Positions 16,312 through 24,596 of a DNA stretch of 64,000 nt are shown here, in pieces; within the stretch, counting starts at the first letter, position 1, and each line of letters opens with the position of its first letter. The DNA is taken from NCBI GenBank assembly GCA_038046785.1, contig JBBSVM010000006.1, positions 1 through 64,000 on the forward strand, given 5' to 3'. The notes under the pieces are model-generated. The model had not been told where the DNA came from and searched no databases. It was given only the letters and a program-made list of their open reading frames with translations. Origin of the DNA: JAHFTW01 sp038046785. Lineage in GTDB: Archaea > Thermoplasmatota > E2 > JACPAO01 > JAHFTW01. The position numbers were made by a program, and so were the translations under genes.

Positions 16312-17352
16312 GTGAGCGCCGGTCCAAGCGGCCTGGAGCAGGGCCTTTCAGGGGGGTTGGAGGGGTTGCGTGCCGTGGCCTCGGCGCCCGGGAAGGTCAT
16401 CCTGTTTGGCGAGCACGCGGTCGTGTACGGTCATCCGGCCATTGCGGCGGCGACTGACCAGCGCACTGTCGTCGAAGTGGACTGTTGCGGCGACCGCACG
16501 ACCGTGAACGGCTACCGCATTCACGACCGCTACCACTCCTATCTTCTCACCGCGGTGGAGCGCGTCTGGGCACGGGCCGACCCGGTGCGCATCCAGACCG
16601 AAGGCGGCGTGCCTTCCGCGTCCGGCACCGGCTCGAGCGCCGCCCTCACCGTGGCTTGCGTTGCGGCCTTGCGCCGGCTCCAGATGAAGGAAGACACTCC
16701 AGGCCTTGCGCAGTCCGCGTTCGAGGTGGAGCGCGCCACGCAGGGCGGCGGCTCCCCCACCGACACCAGCACCTCGAGCGCTGGCGGCGGCATCGCCATC
16801 AGCAGCAGCCTCGACCCGCCCAAGGTGGGCAGCAAATTGTGGGACGTAGCGTGGAACGTCGCAGGCGAGGAGCGCAGCTGGACCGTGGAGCGCGTCGAGA
16901 TGCCGCCCCTCACCGTCGTCATCGGCAACTCCGGCGTCAAGGGGCGCACCGACGAACAGGTCGCCAAAGTCGCCAACGCGGCGAAGAAAAATGCGGTCGT
17001 GCGCGACTCGCTCGCCGAGATTGGCGCCCTGACGCGCGACGCGGTTCCGGTGCTGCGGCGCAAGGACTGGGCTGCCGTCGGAGCGCTCATGGACCGCGCC
17101 CACAGCCGGCTCCACACGCTCGGCGTCAACCACCCCGCCGTCGAGGCGCTCATCCAGAAAGTTCGCCAGGTCCCCGGGACGCTGGGCGCCAAACTCACCG
17201 GCGCCGGGGGCGGAGGTTCTTGCGTGGTTCTCACCGACCGCCCCACCGCAGCGGCCAAAGCCATCACCGAAGCGGGCGGGACCGCCTATTCCGTGACGCT
17301 CGGTTCGCCCGGCGCCCGCATCGAAGGGCTCACCCCGGCGGAGTGCGCGTGA
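16312..17352 (+). CDS. mvk: Mevalonate kinase
   Basis: GHMP-family kinase phosphorylating mevalonate in isoprenoid (archaeal lipid) synthesis. Evidence: ASAPGKVILFGEHAVVYGHP near the N-terminus, the glycine-rich ATP loop GVPSASGTGSSAAL, GGGSPTDTSTSSAGGGI, and the C-terminal KLTGAGGGGSCVVL. The GTG at 16312 gives 346 residues; a GTG at 16375 directly before ASAPGK would remove an unconserved 21-residue lead and is a good alternative. The stop overlaps the GTG of the isopentenyl phosphate kinase gene by four bases, so the two pathway enzymes are translationally coupled. Confidence 0.93.
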   Translation: MSAGPSGLEQGLSGGLEGLRAVASAPGKVILFGEHAVVYGHPAIAAATDQRTVVEVDCCGDRTTVNGYRIHDRYHSYLLTAVERVWARADPVRIQTEGGVPSASGTGSSAALTVACVAALRRLQMKEDTPGLAQSAFEVERATQGGGSPTDTSTSSAGGGIAISSSLDPPKVGSKLWDVAWNVAGEERSWTVERVEMPPLTVVIGNSGVKGRTDEQVAKVANAAKKNAVVRDSLAEIGALTRDAVPVLRRKDWAAVGALMDRAHSRLHTLGVNHPAVEALIQKVRQVPGTLGAKLTGAGGGGSCVVLTDRPTAAAKAITEAGGTAYSVTLGSPGARIEGLTPAECA

Positions 17353-18089
17353 GCGCGAAACCCACCCTCGTCAAGCTGGGCGGCTCGCTTCTCACCGACA
17401 AAAAGCGCGAACAGGCCTTCCGTCCTCTGCGCAGTCGTCGGCTGCTTGGCGAACTGTCGCATGCGGGCCCCTTGGTCCTCGTGCACGGCGCCGGCTCGTT
17501 TGGCCACCCCCAAGTGAAGCGGGCGAAGGCCGCCTTGGCCCGCCCCGGCCCGAAACAGGAGCTCGCGGTCGCCACCGTGCTCGAATCGCTGCGCCTCTTG
17601 CGCGCCAACGTCGCCCAGCAGGCGCGCAAAGTGGGGCTCGACCTGGCCCCCATCAACCTCGACGGCCGCGGCCTCAACCCCGCTGCTCGCAAGGAGGTCC
17701 ACGCCGCTCTTGCCGCGGGCCGAATCCCGGTCCTGCACGGAACTCTGGTACGCGACGGCGCAACGTGGAGGGTGCTTGGCGGCGACGAGATCATGGCGGG
17801 TCTTGCGCGCATCCTGAAACCGCGCGCCGTTCTCTTCGCCACCGACGTCCAGGGGATCTATGATCGCGACCCCAAGACTGCTGGCGCCCGCCTCCTTGCC
17901 GAAACAAAAGGAGCCCAGGCTGCCGACGCGGGCCGCGGCGCCGACGTCACCGGACGCATGGTGGGAAAAGTCGCCTGGGCCGCCAAGGCCGCAAAGGTCG
18001 CCCCGACCTGGATTCTCGGAGGCCACATCCCTGGACGGCTGAAGCAGGCGTCGGTGGGCACCCCCGTCGGGACCCGCATCCTCCCGTGA
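17349..18089 (+). CDS. ipk: Isopentenyl phosphate kinase
   Basis: Amino-acid-kinase-fold enzyme converting isopentenyl phosphate to isopentenyl diphosphate, the last step of the archaeal alternative mevalonate route. 246 residues from a GTG overlapping the mvk stop. Seen: LVKLGGSLLTDK at the N-terminus, LVHGAGSFGHPQV with the catalytic-type His at residue 53, LHGTL, LGGDEIMAGLA and FATDVQGIYDRDP near the nucleotide site, and DVTGRMVGKV. No phosphomevalonate decarboxylase gene lies in this window, so it must be elsewhere. Confidence 0.93.
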   Translation: MSAKPTLVKLGGSLLTDKKREQAFRPLRSRRLLGELSHAGPLVLVHGAGSFGHPQVKRAKAALARPGPKQELAVATVLESLRLLRANVAQQARKVGLDLAPINLDGRGLNPAARKEVHAALAAGRIPVLHGTLVRDGATWRVLGGDEIMAGLARILKPRAVLFATDVQGIYDRDPKTAGARLLAETKGAQAADAGRGADVTGRMVGKVAWAAKAAKVAPTWILGGHIPGRLKQASVGTPVGTRILP

Positions 18090-18147
18090 GGCCAAAGAAA
18101 CCCAAACCCTTCAAGAAGAGGACCCTTCCGGGAGCCTGAGGCCCCTC

Positions 18148-18432
18148 ATGCCCATCCCCGGCGGAACCCCCCACCACAACAAGATCTACGACTTCCTGAA
18201 GGCGGGCGGCCACGACACCCCGGACAAGCTCATCGACGCCGACAAGATTGCGCTCGGCACCAAGCTCGGCAAGGGCATCGTCGCCAACCTCCTCCTCGAC
18301 CTCGAGAAGAAGGGCTACGCCAAGCGCGTCGCCCGCGGCAAGGCGGCCGGCTACTACATCACGCAGATTCTCGCCGACACCCCCAAGCAGGCCGCCGGCG
18401 AGACCTCGTTCACTGCGGATGATATCTTCTAA
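18148..18432 (+). CDS. Small winged-helix-like protein
   Basis: A 94-residue protein inside the isoprenoid cluster. The order of elements (HHNKIYDFLKAGGH, then LGKGIVANLLLDLEKKGYAK, then ARGKAAGYYI) resembles a winged-helix DNA-binding domain: two helices, a recognition helix and a two-strand wing. The acidic, Ser/Thr-containing tail (ETSFTADDIF) is unassigned. It may regulate the flanking lipid genes or be unrelated to them; function is inferred from shape only. Confidence 0.65.
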   Translation: MPIPGGTPHHNKIYDFLKAGGHDTPDKLIDADKIALGTKLGKGIVANLLLDLEKKGYAKRVARGKAAGYYITQILADTPKQAAGETSFTADDIF

Positions 18433-18445
18433 GCCCGCCTTCGGA

Positions 18446-18512
18446 GTCGCAGATTACGCAGATTTCTCAGTTTCGGAAGCGTAGAATCTGCGCAATCTGA
18501 GAAATCTGCGAC
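18446..18512. repeat. Dispersed inverted repeat, copy A
   Basis: Left arm GTCGCAGATTACGCAGATTT (18446-18465) and right arm AATCTGAGAAATCTGCGAC (18494-18512) are imperfect inverted repeats around a short loop. The unit CGCAGATT recurs about every 10 bases inside each arm. Two further copies are at 34674-34745 and 47601-47670. It lies 13 bases after a stop codon and could act as a hairpin in the transcript. Confidence 0.75.
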
Positions 18513-18520
18513 AAGGACGG

Positions 18521-18549
18521 CCCTTTTCTTCTCCTTCCCCCTTTTATTG
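18521..18549 (+). promoter_or_regulatory. Pyrimidine tract and TATA-like element before fni
   Basis: A CT-rich run like those after other genes ends in TTTTATTG at 18542-18549, centred about 27 bases before the GTG start of fni at 18572. The stretch probably combines termination of the upstream transcript with the promoter of fni. Confidence 0.5.
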
Positions 18550-18571
18550 ACTCCTCCCCTGCCAAACCGCA

Positions 18572-19624
18572 GTGGCAACCCTGGCGTCGGACGCAAAGGC
18601 CCTCGAGACCGAGCGTCGCAAGGAGGAGCACCTGCGCATCCCGCTCGAGAAGGATGTGCAGTCCATCCCGAGCCCGTGGGATGCGGTGCGCTTCCGCCAC
18701 AACGCCATCCAGGAGATGGACCGGGACGACATCGACCTGCGCACGACGTTCCTGGGCAAGAAACTCCGGGCACCCATCCAAATCACCGGCATGACGGGGG
18801 GTGCCAAGAAGGCAGGAGAGTTCAACAACCGACTGGCGGCGGCTGCGGCGGAACACGGTGTTGCAATGGGCGTCGGCTCGCAACGCGCCGCCCTCGAGAA
18901 TCCCAAGCTCGCGGAGACCTACTCGGTCATCCTCGACCACGACGTCCCGCTGCGCATCGCCAACCTGGGGCTGCCGCAGTTGATTCTTTGGGGCGACGAA
19001 GCCGCCTCCAAGGCCAAAGAAGCGGTTGCCATGGTTGAGGCGCACGCCCTTGCCATCCACCTCAACTCGCTCCAGGAGGCGGTTCAGCCCGAAGGGGACA
19101 CCGTCGCCAAAGGAGGCCTCGCCGCCATCGCCCGCGTCGCGAAAGCCCTCAAGGTCCCCGTCGTCGCCAAAGAGACTGGCGCCGGCATCGACGGCAAGGC
19201 CGCGGTGCAGCTTGCCAAAGCGGGCGTCAAGGCCATCGACGTCGGCGGCCTCGGCGGCACCAGTTTCAGCGCCGTCGAGCACTGGCGCGCCCTGGACCAG
19301 GGCGATGCCACGAAGGCGCGGCTGGGCAAGACGTTCTGGGACTGGGGCATCCCGACTCCGGCCTGCGTCGCCTCTGTGCGCGCAACACTTCCCAACTTGC
19401 CGCTCGTCGCCACCGGCGGGCTGCGCAGCGGCCTCGACGCAGCGCGCGCCATCGCCCTCGGCGCCAACCTCGCCGGCTTTGCTGGCACCATGTTTCGCGC
19501 CGCGGCGACCGGGCCCGACGGCGCCACGCGCGAGTTGGCGGTTCTTCAAGAAGAGTTGAAGACCACCCTCTACCTCGTGGGAGCCATTCGCCCGTCGGAT
19601 TTGACGGAGGACCATCTCGCATGA
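18572..19624 (+). CDS. fni: Type 2 isopentenyl-diphosphate delta-isomerase
   Basis: FMN-dependent enzyme interconverting IPP and DMAPP. 350 residues from a GTG. Seen: RRKEEHLRIPLEKDV at the N-terminus, the FMN-binding ITGMTGGA and GVGSQRAALENP, LNSLQEAVQPEGDT, VVAKETGAGI, DVGGLGGTSF and the phosphate-site ATGGLRSGLDAARAIALGA. Length and motif order match the family. The gene overlaps the next (GGPP synthase) by four bases (ATGA), fitting joint supply of prenyl diphosphates. Confidence 0.95.
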   Translation: MATLASDAKALETERRKEEHLRIPLEKDVQSIPSPWDAVRFRHNAIQEMDRDDIDLRTTFLGKKLRAPIQITGMTGGAKKAGEFNNRLAAAAAEHGVAMGVGSQRAALENPKLAETYSVILDHDVPLRIANLGLPQLILWGDEAASKAKEAVAMVEAHALAIHLNSLQEAVQPEGDTVAKGGLAAIARVAKALKVPVVAKETGAGIDGKAAVQLAKAGVKAIDVGGLGGTSFSAVEHWRALDQGDATKARLGKTFWDWGIPTPACVASVRATLPNLPLVATGGLRSGLDAARAIALGANLAGFAGTMFRAAATGPDGATRELAVLQEELKTTLYLVGAIRPSDLTEDHLA

Positions 19625-20613
19625 ACCTGGAAGCTGCCCTCCGCCCGTACCTCGACCAGTTCAACGAGGAGATGTCGAAATACCTCGTCAAGCGTGAACT
19701 GAAGCCGGAACCGCTCTACGAGGCCATCCGGCACCTGCCCATCAAGGGCGGAGGCAAGCGGCTGCGCCCCATCATGGCGATTCTGGCCGCCCAGGCGGTC
19801 GGCGGCGATTCCAAGAAAGTCATGCCGTACGGCGTGGTCCTCGAGGTGCTGCACAGCTTCACCCTCATCCACGACGACATCATGGATGAGTGCGACACCC
19901 GGCGCGGCATCGAGGCGGTGCACGCGAAGTACGGCCAGTCGATGGGCATCCTGGCGGGCGACACCATGTTCGCCATGCTGTTCGAGATTCTCAACCAGGT
20001 CGAGATGGACGACAAGATGTACCGTTCCATCAGCCAGGACGTCGCCAAGTTGGCGCGCGAAGTGTGCGAAGGCCAGTACTGGGACATGTTCTTCGAGGAG
20101 CAGAAGAAGATCGAAGAGCTGCAGTACTACCACATGATTGAGCGCAAGACAGCGACCTTCTTCGAGATCGCGATGAAGAACGGCGCCGAGCTTGGCAACG
20201 GCGACCCGCAGCAGGTCAAGAAATTGGCCGAGTGCGGCCGTCTCATGGGGCTCGCCTTCCAAGTCTGGGACGACTACCTCGGCGTCACCTCCACCGACGA
20301 AGTGCTCGGCAAGCCGGCGCGCAGCGACATCGTCAACGGCAAGAAGACCCTGGTGTACGTCTCGACGCATGCCAAGCTGGACCCCTTCGACCGCCGTCAG
20401 TTCGTGGACCTCTACAAGCTGGAGAAGAAGTCAGAGGCGGACATCACGGCCATCCTGAAATTCATGGAGAAGTCGGGCGGCCTCGAGTTCACTCGCCTGC
20501 GCGCCCGCGAGTTCAGCTCGTTCGCGAAGGCGACCCTTGCGGACCTGCCGGAGACTGCGGCCAAGCGCCTGCTCCTGATTCTTTGCGACTTCGCGAGCAA
20601 CCGGCCGAAGTAG
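19621..20613 (+). CDS. idsA: Geranylgeranyl (polyprenyl) diphosphate synthase
   Basis: Trans-prenyltransferase building the isoprenoid chains of archaeal lipids. 330 residues. The first aspartate-rich motif is DDIMDECDTRRG at residues 85-96; the second site is DDYLG at 217-221, in which the usual fifth Asp is Gly. GGGKRLRP near the N-terminus binds IPP. The residues before the first motif (EVLHSFTLIH) have no large block at the -4/-5 positions, so chain length cannot be fixed by eye; GGPP or a longer product is possible. Translationally coupled to fni. Confidence 0.93.
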   Translation: MNLEAALRPYLDQFNEEMSKYLVKRELKPEPLYEAIRHLPIKGGGKRLRPIMAILAAQAVGGDSKKVMPYGVVLEVLHSFTLIHDDIMDECDTRRGIEAVHAKYGQSMGILAGDTMFAMLFEILNQVEMDDKMYRSISQDVAKLAREVCEGQYWDMFFEEQKKIEELQYYHMIERKTATFFEIAMKNGAELGNGDPQQVKKLAECGRLMGLAFQVWDDYLGVTSTDEVLGKPARSDIVNGKKTLVYVSTHAKLDPFDRRQFVDLYKLEKKSEADITAILKFMEKSGGLEFTRLRAREFSSFAKATLADLPETAAKRLLLILCDFASNRPK

Positions 20614-20694
20614 GGCGATTGCAGCGCCTTGGCGCTGAGGCGCAAGGCCACCCGCCGACCGAAGTCGACCTGCGGGCAAAACCGGGCGTTGCAG

Positions 20695-21255
20695 CTACAG
20701 CTCAACCACGGCGTCCACCAGTCCCCGGATGCGTTCCAGCGTGTTTTCGGTGTCGCGGTTGCGGACATGCAGCAGGTCCACGGCGACGCCCAGGGCGCGC
20801 ATGCGGTTCGTGGCCACGTGCAGGAACTCCTGTGCCGTGGCGGGGGGGTTGTAGAGTTCCAGGACATTGACCGAGTCCACGACGAGGGTGACGGGGCGGC
20901 CGAGGCGGCGGCAGGCGGCTTCGACGCGCACGAGCGCCTTCTCGAGCAGAGAGGGCGATTCGACGAAGAGGACATTGGGGAGGAAGCGGGGGCCTCCAAT
21001 CAGGCGTCCGCCGACGGCGTCCACGAAGAAGAGCCGGCTCGGGTCCACAGCGAGGCTGGTCAACCGTTCCTGCAGCTGCTCATGCGGGCTGTGCCACGTC
21101 GCGACGATGACTTGGCGGCCGCTTTCGACCAGGTCGTGCACGTGGGTCGCGAGGGCGCCCAGGCGATCTTTGCTGTCGACCAGCAGGATGCGGATGGCGC
21201 CTGCGGCGTTCGCGGTGTTAGGCAGCGCCAGCAACGGCAAGCACCACCTTGGCAA
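20695..21255 (-). CDS. Unknown protein co-encoded with a two-component system
   Basis: About 186 residues; not confidently recognised. The pattern of alternating strands and helices (IRILLVDSKDRLGAL, VIVATWHSP, LFFVDAVGG, VTLVVDSVNVLEL) looks like a RecA-like or KaiC-like alpha/beta fold without a Walker A loop, as in some archaeal proteins placed beside histidine kinases. The start is uncertain: several TTG codons lie between 21255 and 21234, and the gene overlaps the end of the response regulator gene, implying coupled translation. A signalling accessory role is only inferred from context. Confidence 0.6.
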   Translation of the reverse strand: MPRWCLPLLALPNTANAAGAIRILLVDSKDRLGALATHVHDLVESGRQVIVATWHSPHEQLQERLTSLAVDPSRLFFVDAVGGRLIGGPRFLPNVLFVESPSLLEKALVRVEAACRRLGRPVTLVVDSVNVLELYNPPATAQEFLHVATNRMRALGVAVDLLHVRNRDTENTLERIRGLVDAVVEL

Positions 21256-21592
21256 GTTCCGGTCCGCGCAGCGGCTTGGCGTAGTACGCTGTGGCTTGAT
21301 GATCGAAGGCGGCGAGGATGTCGCGTTCCGAGTCCGAGGTGGTGAGCATCACGACCGGCAGTCCGGCGTGGGCGGGGTCGGCCCGGATGGCGCGCAGCGC
21401 TTCCAGTCCGTCCATGCGCGGCATGTTGATGTCCATCAGGACGACGTCGGGGCGCGGTCCGCGGTTCAGGTGCTCGAGAGCTTTGAGGCCGTCCTCGGCG
21501 TGGTCCAGGTGGTAGGTCAGGCCGCTGCGGTCGAGGGCGCGGCGGGCGAGGAAGAGGTCGTCGGGGTCATCTTCGACAAGCAGGATGTTCAT
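21218..21592 (-). CDS. Single-domain response regulator
   Basis: A 124-residue CheY-like receiver domain without an output domain. The ATG at 21592 starts MNILLVEDDPDDLFLARRAL, giving the acidic pocket; the phosphoacceptor is the Asp in VVLMDINMPRMDG; Thr/Ser in MLTTSDSE and Lys in YYAKPLRGPEL complete the active site. The extended DDPDD start and FLARRAL are typical of receivers paired with phytochrome- or PAS-type hybrid kinases. It starts five bases after the kinase stop, so it is almost certainly the kinase's partner. Confidence 0.92.
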   Translation of the reverse strand: MNILLVEDDPDDLFLARRALDRSGLTYHLDHAEDGLKALEHLNRGPRPDVVLMDINMPRMDGLEALRAIRADPAHAGLPVVMLTTSDSERDILAAFDHQATAYYAKPLRGPELAKVVLAVAGAA

Positions 21593-21596
21593 GGGG

Positions 21597-23393
21597 TCAC
21601 GTCGTGGGGGCGGGTTGGGTCGAGTTGAGCGGGAGGGTGAAGAGGAAGGTGCTGCCGTGGCCGGGCTTCGATTCGATCCAGATGCGACCGCCGGACCGTT
21701 CGACGATTTTCTTGCAGGCGGCAAGTCCGATGCCGGTGCCGGCAATTTCTGCGCGGCTGTGCAGGCGCTGGAAAATCTGGAACAGCTTGCCGTGGTGCTC
21801 GGGAGCTATGCCGATGCCGTTGTCCTCGACGAAGAAGGCGGGGCCTTGCGGCGTGGCGCGGGTGCCGATGCGCACCAGCGGTGCTCGGGTCGGGTCGCGG
21901 TACTTGACGGCGTTGTCCACCAGGTTCTGGAAGAGGCGGCCAATCTGGACCGGGTTGCCGCGCACATCGGGCAGGGGGTTGCGCTCGACGCGGGCGGAGG
22001 CTGCGGCCAGGTGGGCCTGCAGGTCGAGAAGCACCTGGTCGACAATCTGTTCCGTCTCCACAACGCGTCCGTCCAGGGGATCCTTTTCGAGGCGGGAATA
22101 GGCGAGGATTTCGCGCACCAGGATTTGCATGCGCTGCGCTGCGGCGATGCTGCGTTCGAGGTAGTGGCGTCCCAATTCGTCGAGCCGACCGGCCGATTCG
22201 TCGCGCAGCAGTTCGTTGAAACTGATGACTTTGCGCAGCGGCTCCTGCAAGTCGTGGCTGGCAATGTAGGCGAACTGTTCCAATTCGCGGTTGGTTCTCT
22301 CAAGGTTTTCTTGCGTGCGGGCGCGCTCGGTCAGCTCAGCCTGGACGCGCACCCGTGCCTCCCAGGCGGATTGGGCGAGGCGGTCAATTTCCCGCGCCCC
22401 GACGGCAAGGGGCGGCGTCGCAGGGGCGGGCTCGCCAAGCGGGCGTTCCGCGTCTTTGGCGAGCGCCTTGACGTGGCGCACAACGTAGCGGTGCAGCGCG
22501 ACTCCGGCCACAAGGCTGACGAGGCCGACCAGGCCAGCAGCGAAGGCGAGGTTGACGATGAGAAGGCCGTTGGCCGCGGCGTAGGCCGAGGCGATGTCGA
22601 GGCCGACGGCAAAACGCACGGGGTGAGCCTCGGTCCCATCCACGGTGTCGAGGTACCAGGCACGCGATTCGCCCGGAACGAGACCGGCGTCATGGAGGTA
22701 GCCCGTGCGCCCCTGTTCGAGCGCGTCAATCACGTCGGAGCCGTGCAAGCTGACGCCGATGAGCTCTTGCACCGAGAGGTCGCCGGCAATGATGATGCCT
22801 TGAGCGTCCACGAGGATGACGCGCGCCTCGTGCAGCGAAGGCTCCTGGGCGAGGGCGCTTGCGAGGGCTCCAGGGGAGACCAAGACGAAGGCGGCGCCAG
22901 CGAAGCCGGTTTCGTTGACGACCGCGTTCAGGAATGCCACCGACTGCGTGGTCGCGTCGGGGGAATACTCATAGTCCGCCACCACGAAGCCGAGACTCAT
23001 CTGCAGTTGCTGCCAGGAGTCGCGGTAGCGCAGGTTGCGCGGGATGAGACTTGTGTCGAGGACGCAGACAACGTCCCCTTGGGCGTCCACGACGCCGGCG
23101 TTTTGGTAGAGGTTCCCGTCGGTGATGGCGCGCAGCACGGCAGAGCAGGAGCGCGCATCGGGGGTGTGGCTGGCCCACAGGGCAAGAGCGAAGGTGTCGT
23201 CGCGGGCGCGCGCCACGACGGTCTGCTGGGCGGCGCCTGCCCGCTGCGCGCCATCTTCCAGGCTTTGGCTCACGGCGGCGCGGTCGTCGTTCCACTGCAC
23301 CACCGAGGCGGAACCGAGGAGGATGAGGGCGGGAAGCAGCGCCCACGCCAGCGGCGCGAGGATGCGCGTCTGGAGGCTGCGACTGCGCACCAC
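21597..23393 (-). CDS. Membrane sensor histidine kinase
   Basis: About 598 residues. The N-terminal helix (ILAPLAWALLPALILLGSAS) is followed by a roughly 270-residue extracytoplasmic sensor region resembling a Cache-type domain, a second helix (LLIVNLAFAAGLVGLVSLVA), a HAMP-like linker, then the kinase core: H box FAYIASHDLQEPLRKV (phospho-His), N box FQNLVDNAVKYRD, G1 FVEDNGIGIAP, G2 GTGIGLAACKKIVERSGG. The start is uncertain; GTG codons at 23393 or 23390 precede the basic stretch before helix 1, while a TTG at 23474 would lie inside the neighbouring gene. It forms an operon with the response regulator; the signal is unknown. Confidence 0.9.
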   Translation of the reverse strand: MVRSRSLQTRILAPLAWALLPALILLGSASVVQWNDDRAAVSQSLEDGAQRAGAAQQTVVARARDDTFALALWASHTPDARSCSAVLRAITDGNLYQNAGVVDAQGDVVCVLDTSLIPRNLRYRDSWQQLQMSLGFVVADYEYSPDATTQSVAFLNAVVNETGFAGAAFVLVSPGALASALAQEPSLHEARVILVDAQGIIIAGDLSVQELIGVSLHGSDVIDALEQGRTGYLHDAGLVPGESRAWYLDTVDGTEAHPVRFAVGLDIASAYAAANGLLIVNLAFAAGLVGLVSLVAGVALHRYVVRHVKALAKDAERPLGEPAPATPPLAVGAREIDRLAQSAWEARVRVQAELTERARTQENLERTNRELEQFAYIASHDLQEPLRKVISFNELLRDESAGRLDELGRHYLERSIAAAQRMQILVREILAYSRLEKDPLDGRVVETEQIVDQVLLDLQAHLAAASARVERNPLPDVRGNPVQIGRLFQNLVDNAVKYRDPTRAPLVRIGTRATPQGPAFFVEDNGIGIAPEHHGKLFQIFQRLHSRAEIAGTGIGLAACKKIVERSGGRIWIESKPGHGSTFLFTLPLNSTQPAPTT

Positions 23394-23457
23394 ACGAGCC
23401 TGCCACCGTTCTCGCCAAGAACGGTTCCCCCCAGCTTCTATTGAGTGCTCGGGTGGA

Positions 23458-24453
23458 CTACAGAGCGTTCCCAACCTGCGACGCCGGGTAGCCTGCAGGC
23501 ATCGGTTTCGTCCAGATGCGCGCGCCGGTCGCCGATTCCCGCACGAACTCGCCGTCGCCCACGATGCAATCCTTCAGGTGGACGCCAACGTCGATGGTGA
23601 CTCCGTCGCCGAGGACGCAGCCGTCGAGGTGGGCCGAGGGGCGCACGGTGCAGCCGTTGCCTGCGAGGGAGCCAGTGAACTGGGTGTGGTCACCGAGTCG
23701 GAAATCTTTGCCCGCCTTGAACGATGGGTCGAGCGTGCGCGAAGCCTCGAGCAGGCGTTTGGGGTCGCCGACGTCGATCCAGGGGCCGTCGATGCCGAAG
23801 CCGTGGAATCCTTGCGGGATGAGCTGCGGGAAGATTTCCTTCTCCATGCTCACCATCTTGCCGCTGGGGATCAAGTCGAGGATGCGGCGCTCGAGAAGGT
23901 AGGCGCCAGCGTTGATGAGGCGACTCGGGGCGAGGGCGGGGTCTTTGGGTTTCTCCACGAAGCCCTTGATTTCGGTTGTTCCGGCAGGCGTCGCGGCGCC
24001 GGGCTGGATGACGCCGAAGTTCACCACGTCGGCGAGCGGCACTTCCTTGAGGGCGATGGTGCCGACGGCGTGCGCCGCCTTGTGCGCCCGCATCATGGCG
24101 GCGAGGTCCATCTCGCTCACGATGTCGGCGTTGAGGACAAAGAAGGAATCGGAGGTCAGGAATTTGGCGCAGTTCTTCACGGCGCCTGCGGTGCCCAGCG
24201 GCTCGTCCTCCTTGACGACGATGAACTCGCACCGGTCGCCGGCTGCCTTCGCGGGCCGGTTGGCGAGGTAGGTGCCAAGCGCCTGCGCCTTCCAGTTCAC
24301 GGCGACGATGACCCGCTTCACCTCGGGGGGCAACCGGTCGATGACCCACTCGATCATGGGGCGGCCCGCGACCGCGAGGAGCGGCTTGGGGCGGGTGTAG
24401 GTGAGCGGGCGAAGGCGCGTGCCGTAGCCTCCCGCAAGAATGATCGCATCCAC
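23458..24453 (-). CDS. Sugar-phosphate nucleotidyltransferase
   Basis: A 331-residue NTP-transferase making an NDP-sugar from a sugar-1-phosphate. Signature AIILAGGYGTRLRPLTYTRP at the N-terminus, metal Asp in VLNADIVSEMD, EKPKDPALA and FWIDVGDP-like WIDVGDPKRLLEA. The C-terminus carries left-handed beta-helix hexapeptides (VRPSAHLDGCVLGDGVTI). The GTG at 24453 is chosen because it starts the conserved strand directly and a weak CCTTAAGC box lies 25-30 bases upstream. It resembles mannose-1-phosphate guanylyltransferases and glucose-1-phosphate thymidylyltransferases; substrate cannot be fixed by eye, though GDP-mannose would fit the glycosylation genes nearby. Confidence 0.88.
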   Translation of the reverse strand: MDAIILAGGYGTRLRPLTYTRPKPLLAVAGRPMIEWVIDRLPPEVKRVIVAVNWKAQALGTYLANRPAKAAGDRCEFIVVKEDEPLGTAGAVKNCAKFLTSDSFFVLNADIVSEMDLAAMMRAHKAAHAVGTIALKEVPLADVVNFGVIQPGAATPAGTTEIKGFVEKPKDPALAPSRLINAGAYLLERRILDLIPSGKMVSMEKEIFPQLIPQGFHGFGIDGPWIDVGDPKRLLEASRTLDPSFKAGKDFRLGDHTQFTGSLAGNGCTVRPSAHLDGCVLGDGVTIDVGVHLKDCIVGDGEFVRESATGARIWTKPMPAGYPASQVGNAL

Positions 24454-24564
24454 GGCCACGCGAGCGAGTTCTTCGCTTAAGGTCTGGCTGCGGCAGGTCG
24501 GCTCGCCTCCCCCTGAACCAACTTGCCCATTTTGACCATAATTGAGCAAACACAGACACCAATG

Positions 24565-24573
24565 CTTATTTGT
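24565..24573 (+). promoter_or_regulatory. TATA-like box of the trp operon
   Basis: CTTATTTGT is centred about 28 bases before the ATG of trpD at 24597, consistent with leaderless transcription of the operon and deciding this start over an upstream in-frame codon. I see no trp-specific leader peptide or attenuator. Confidence 0.55.
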
Positions 24574-24596
24574 TTACGTCCGTAGCGAAGGGCAGC

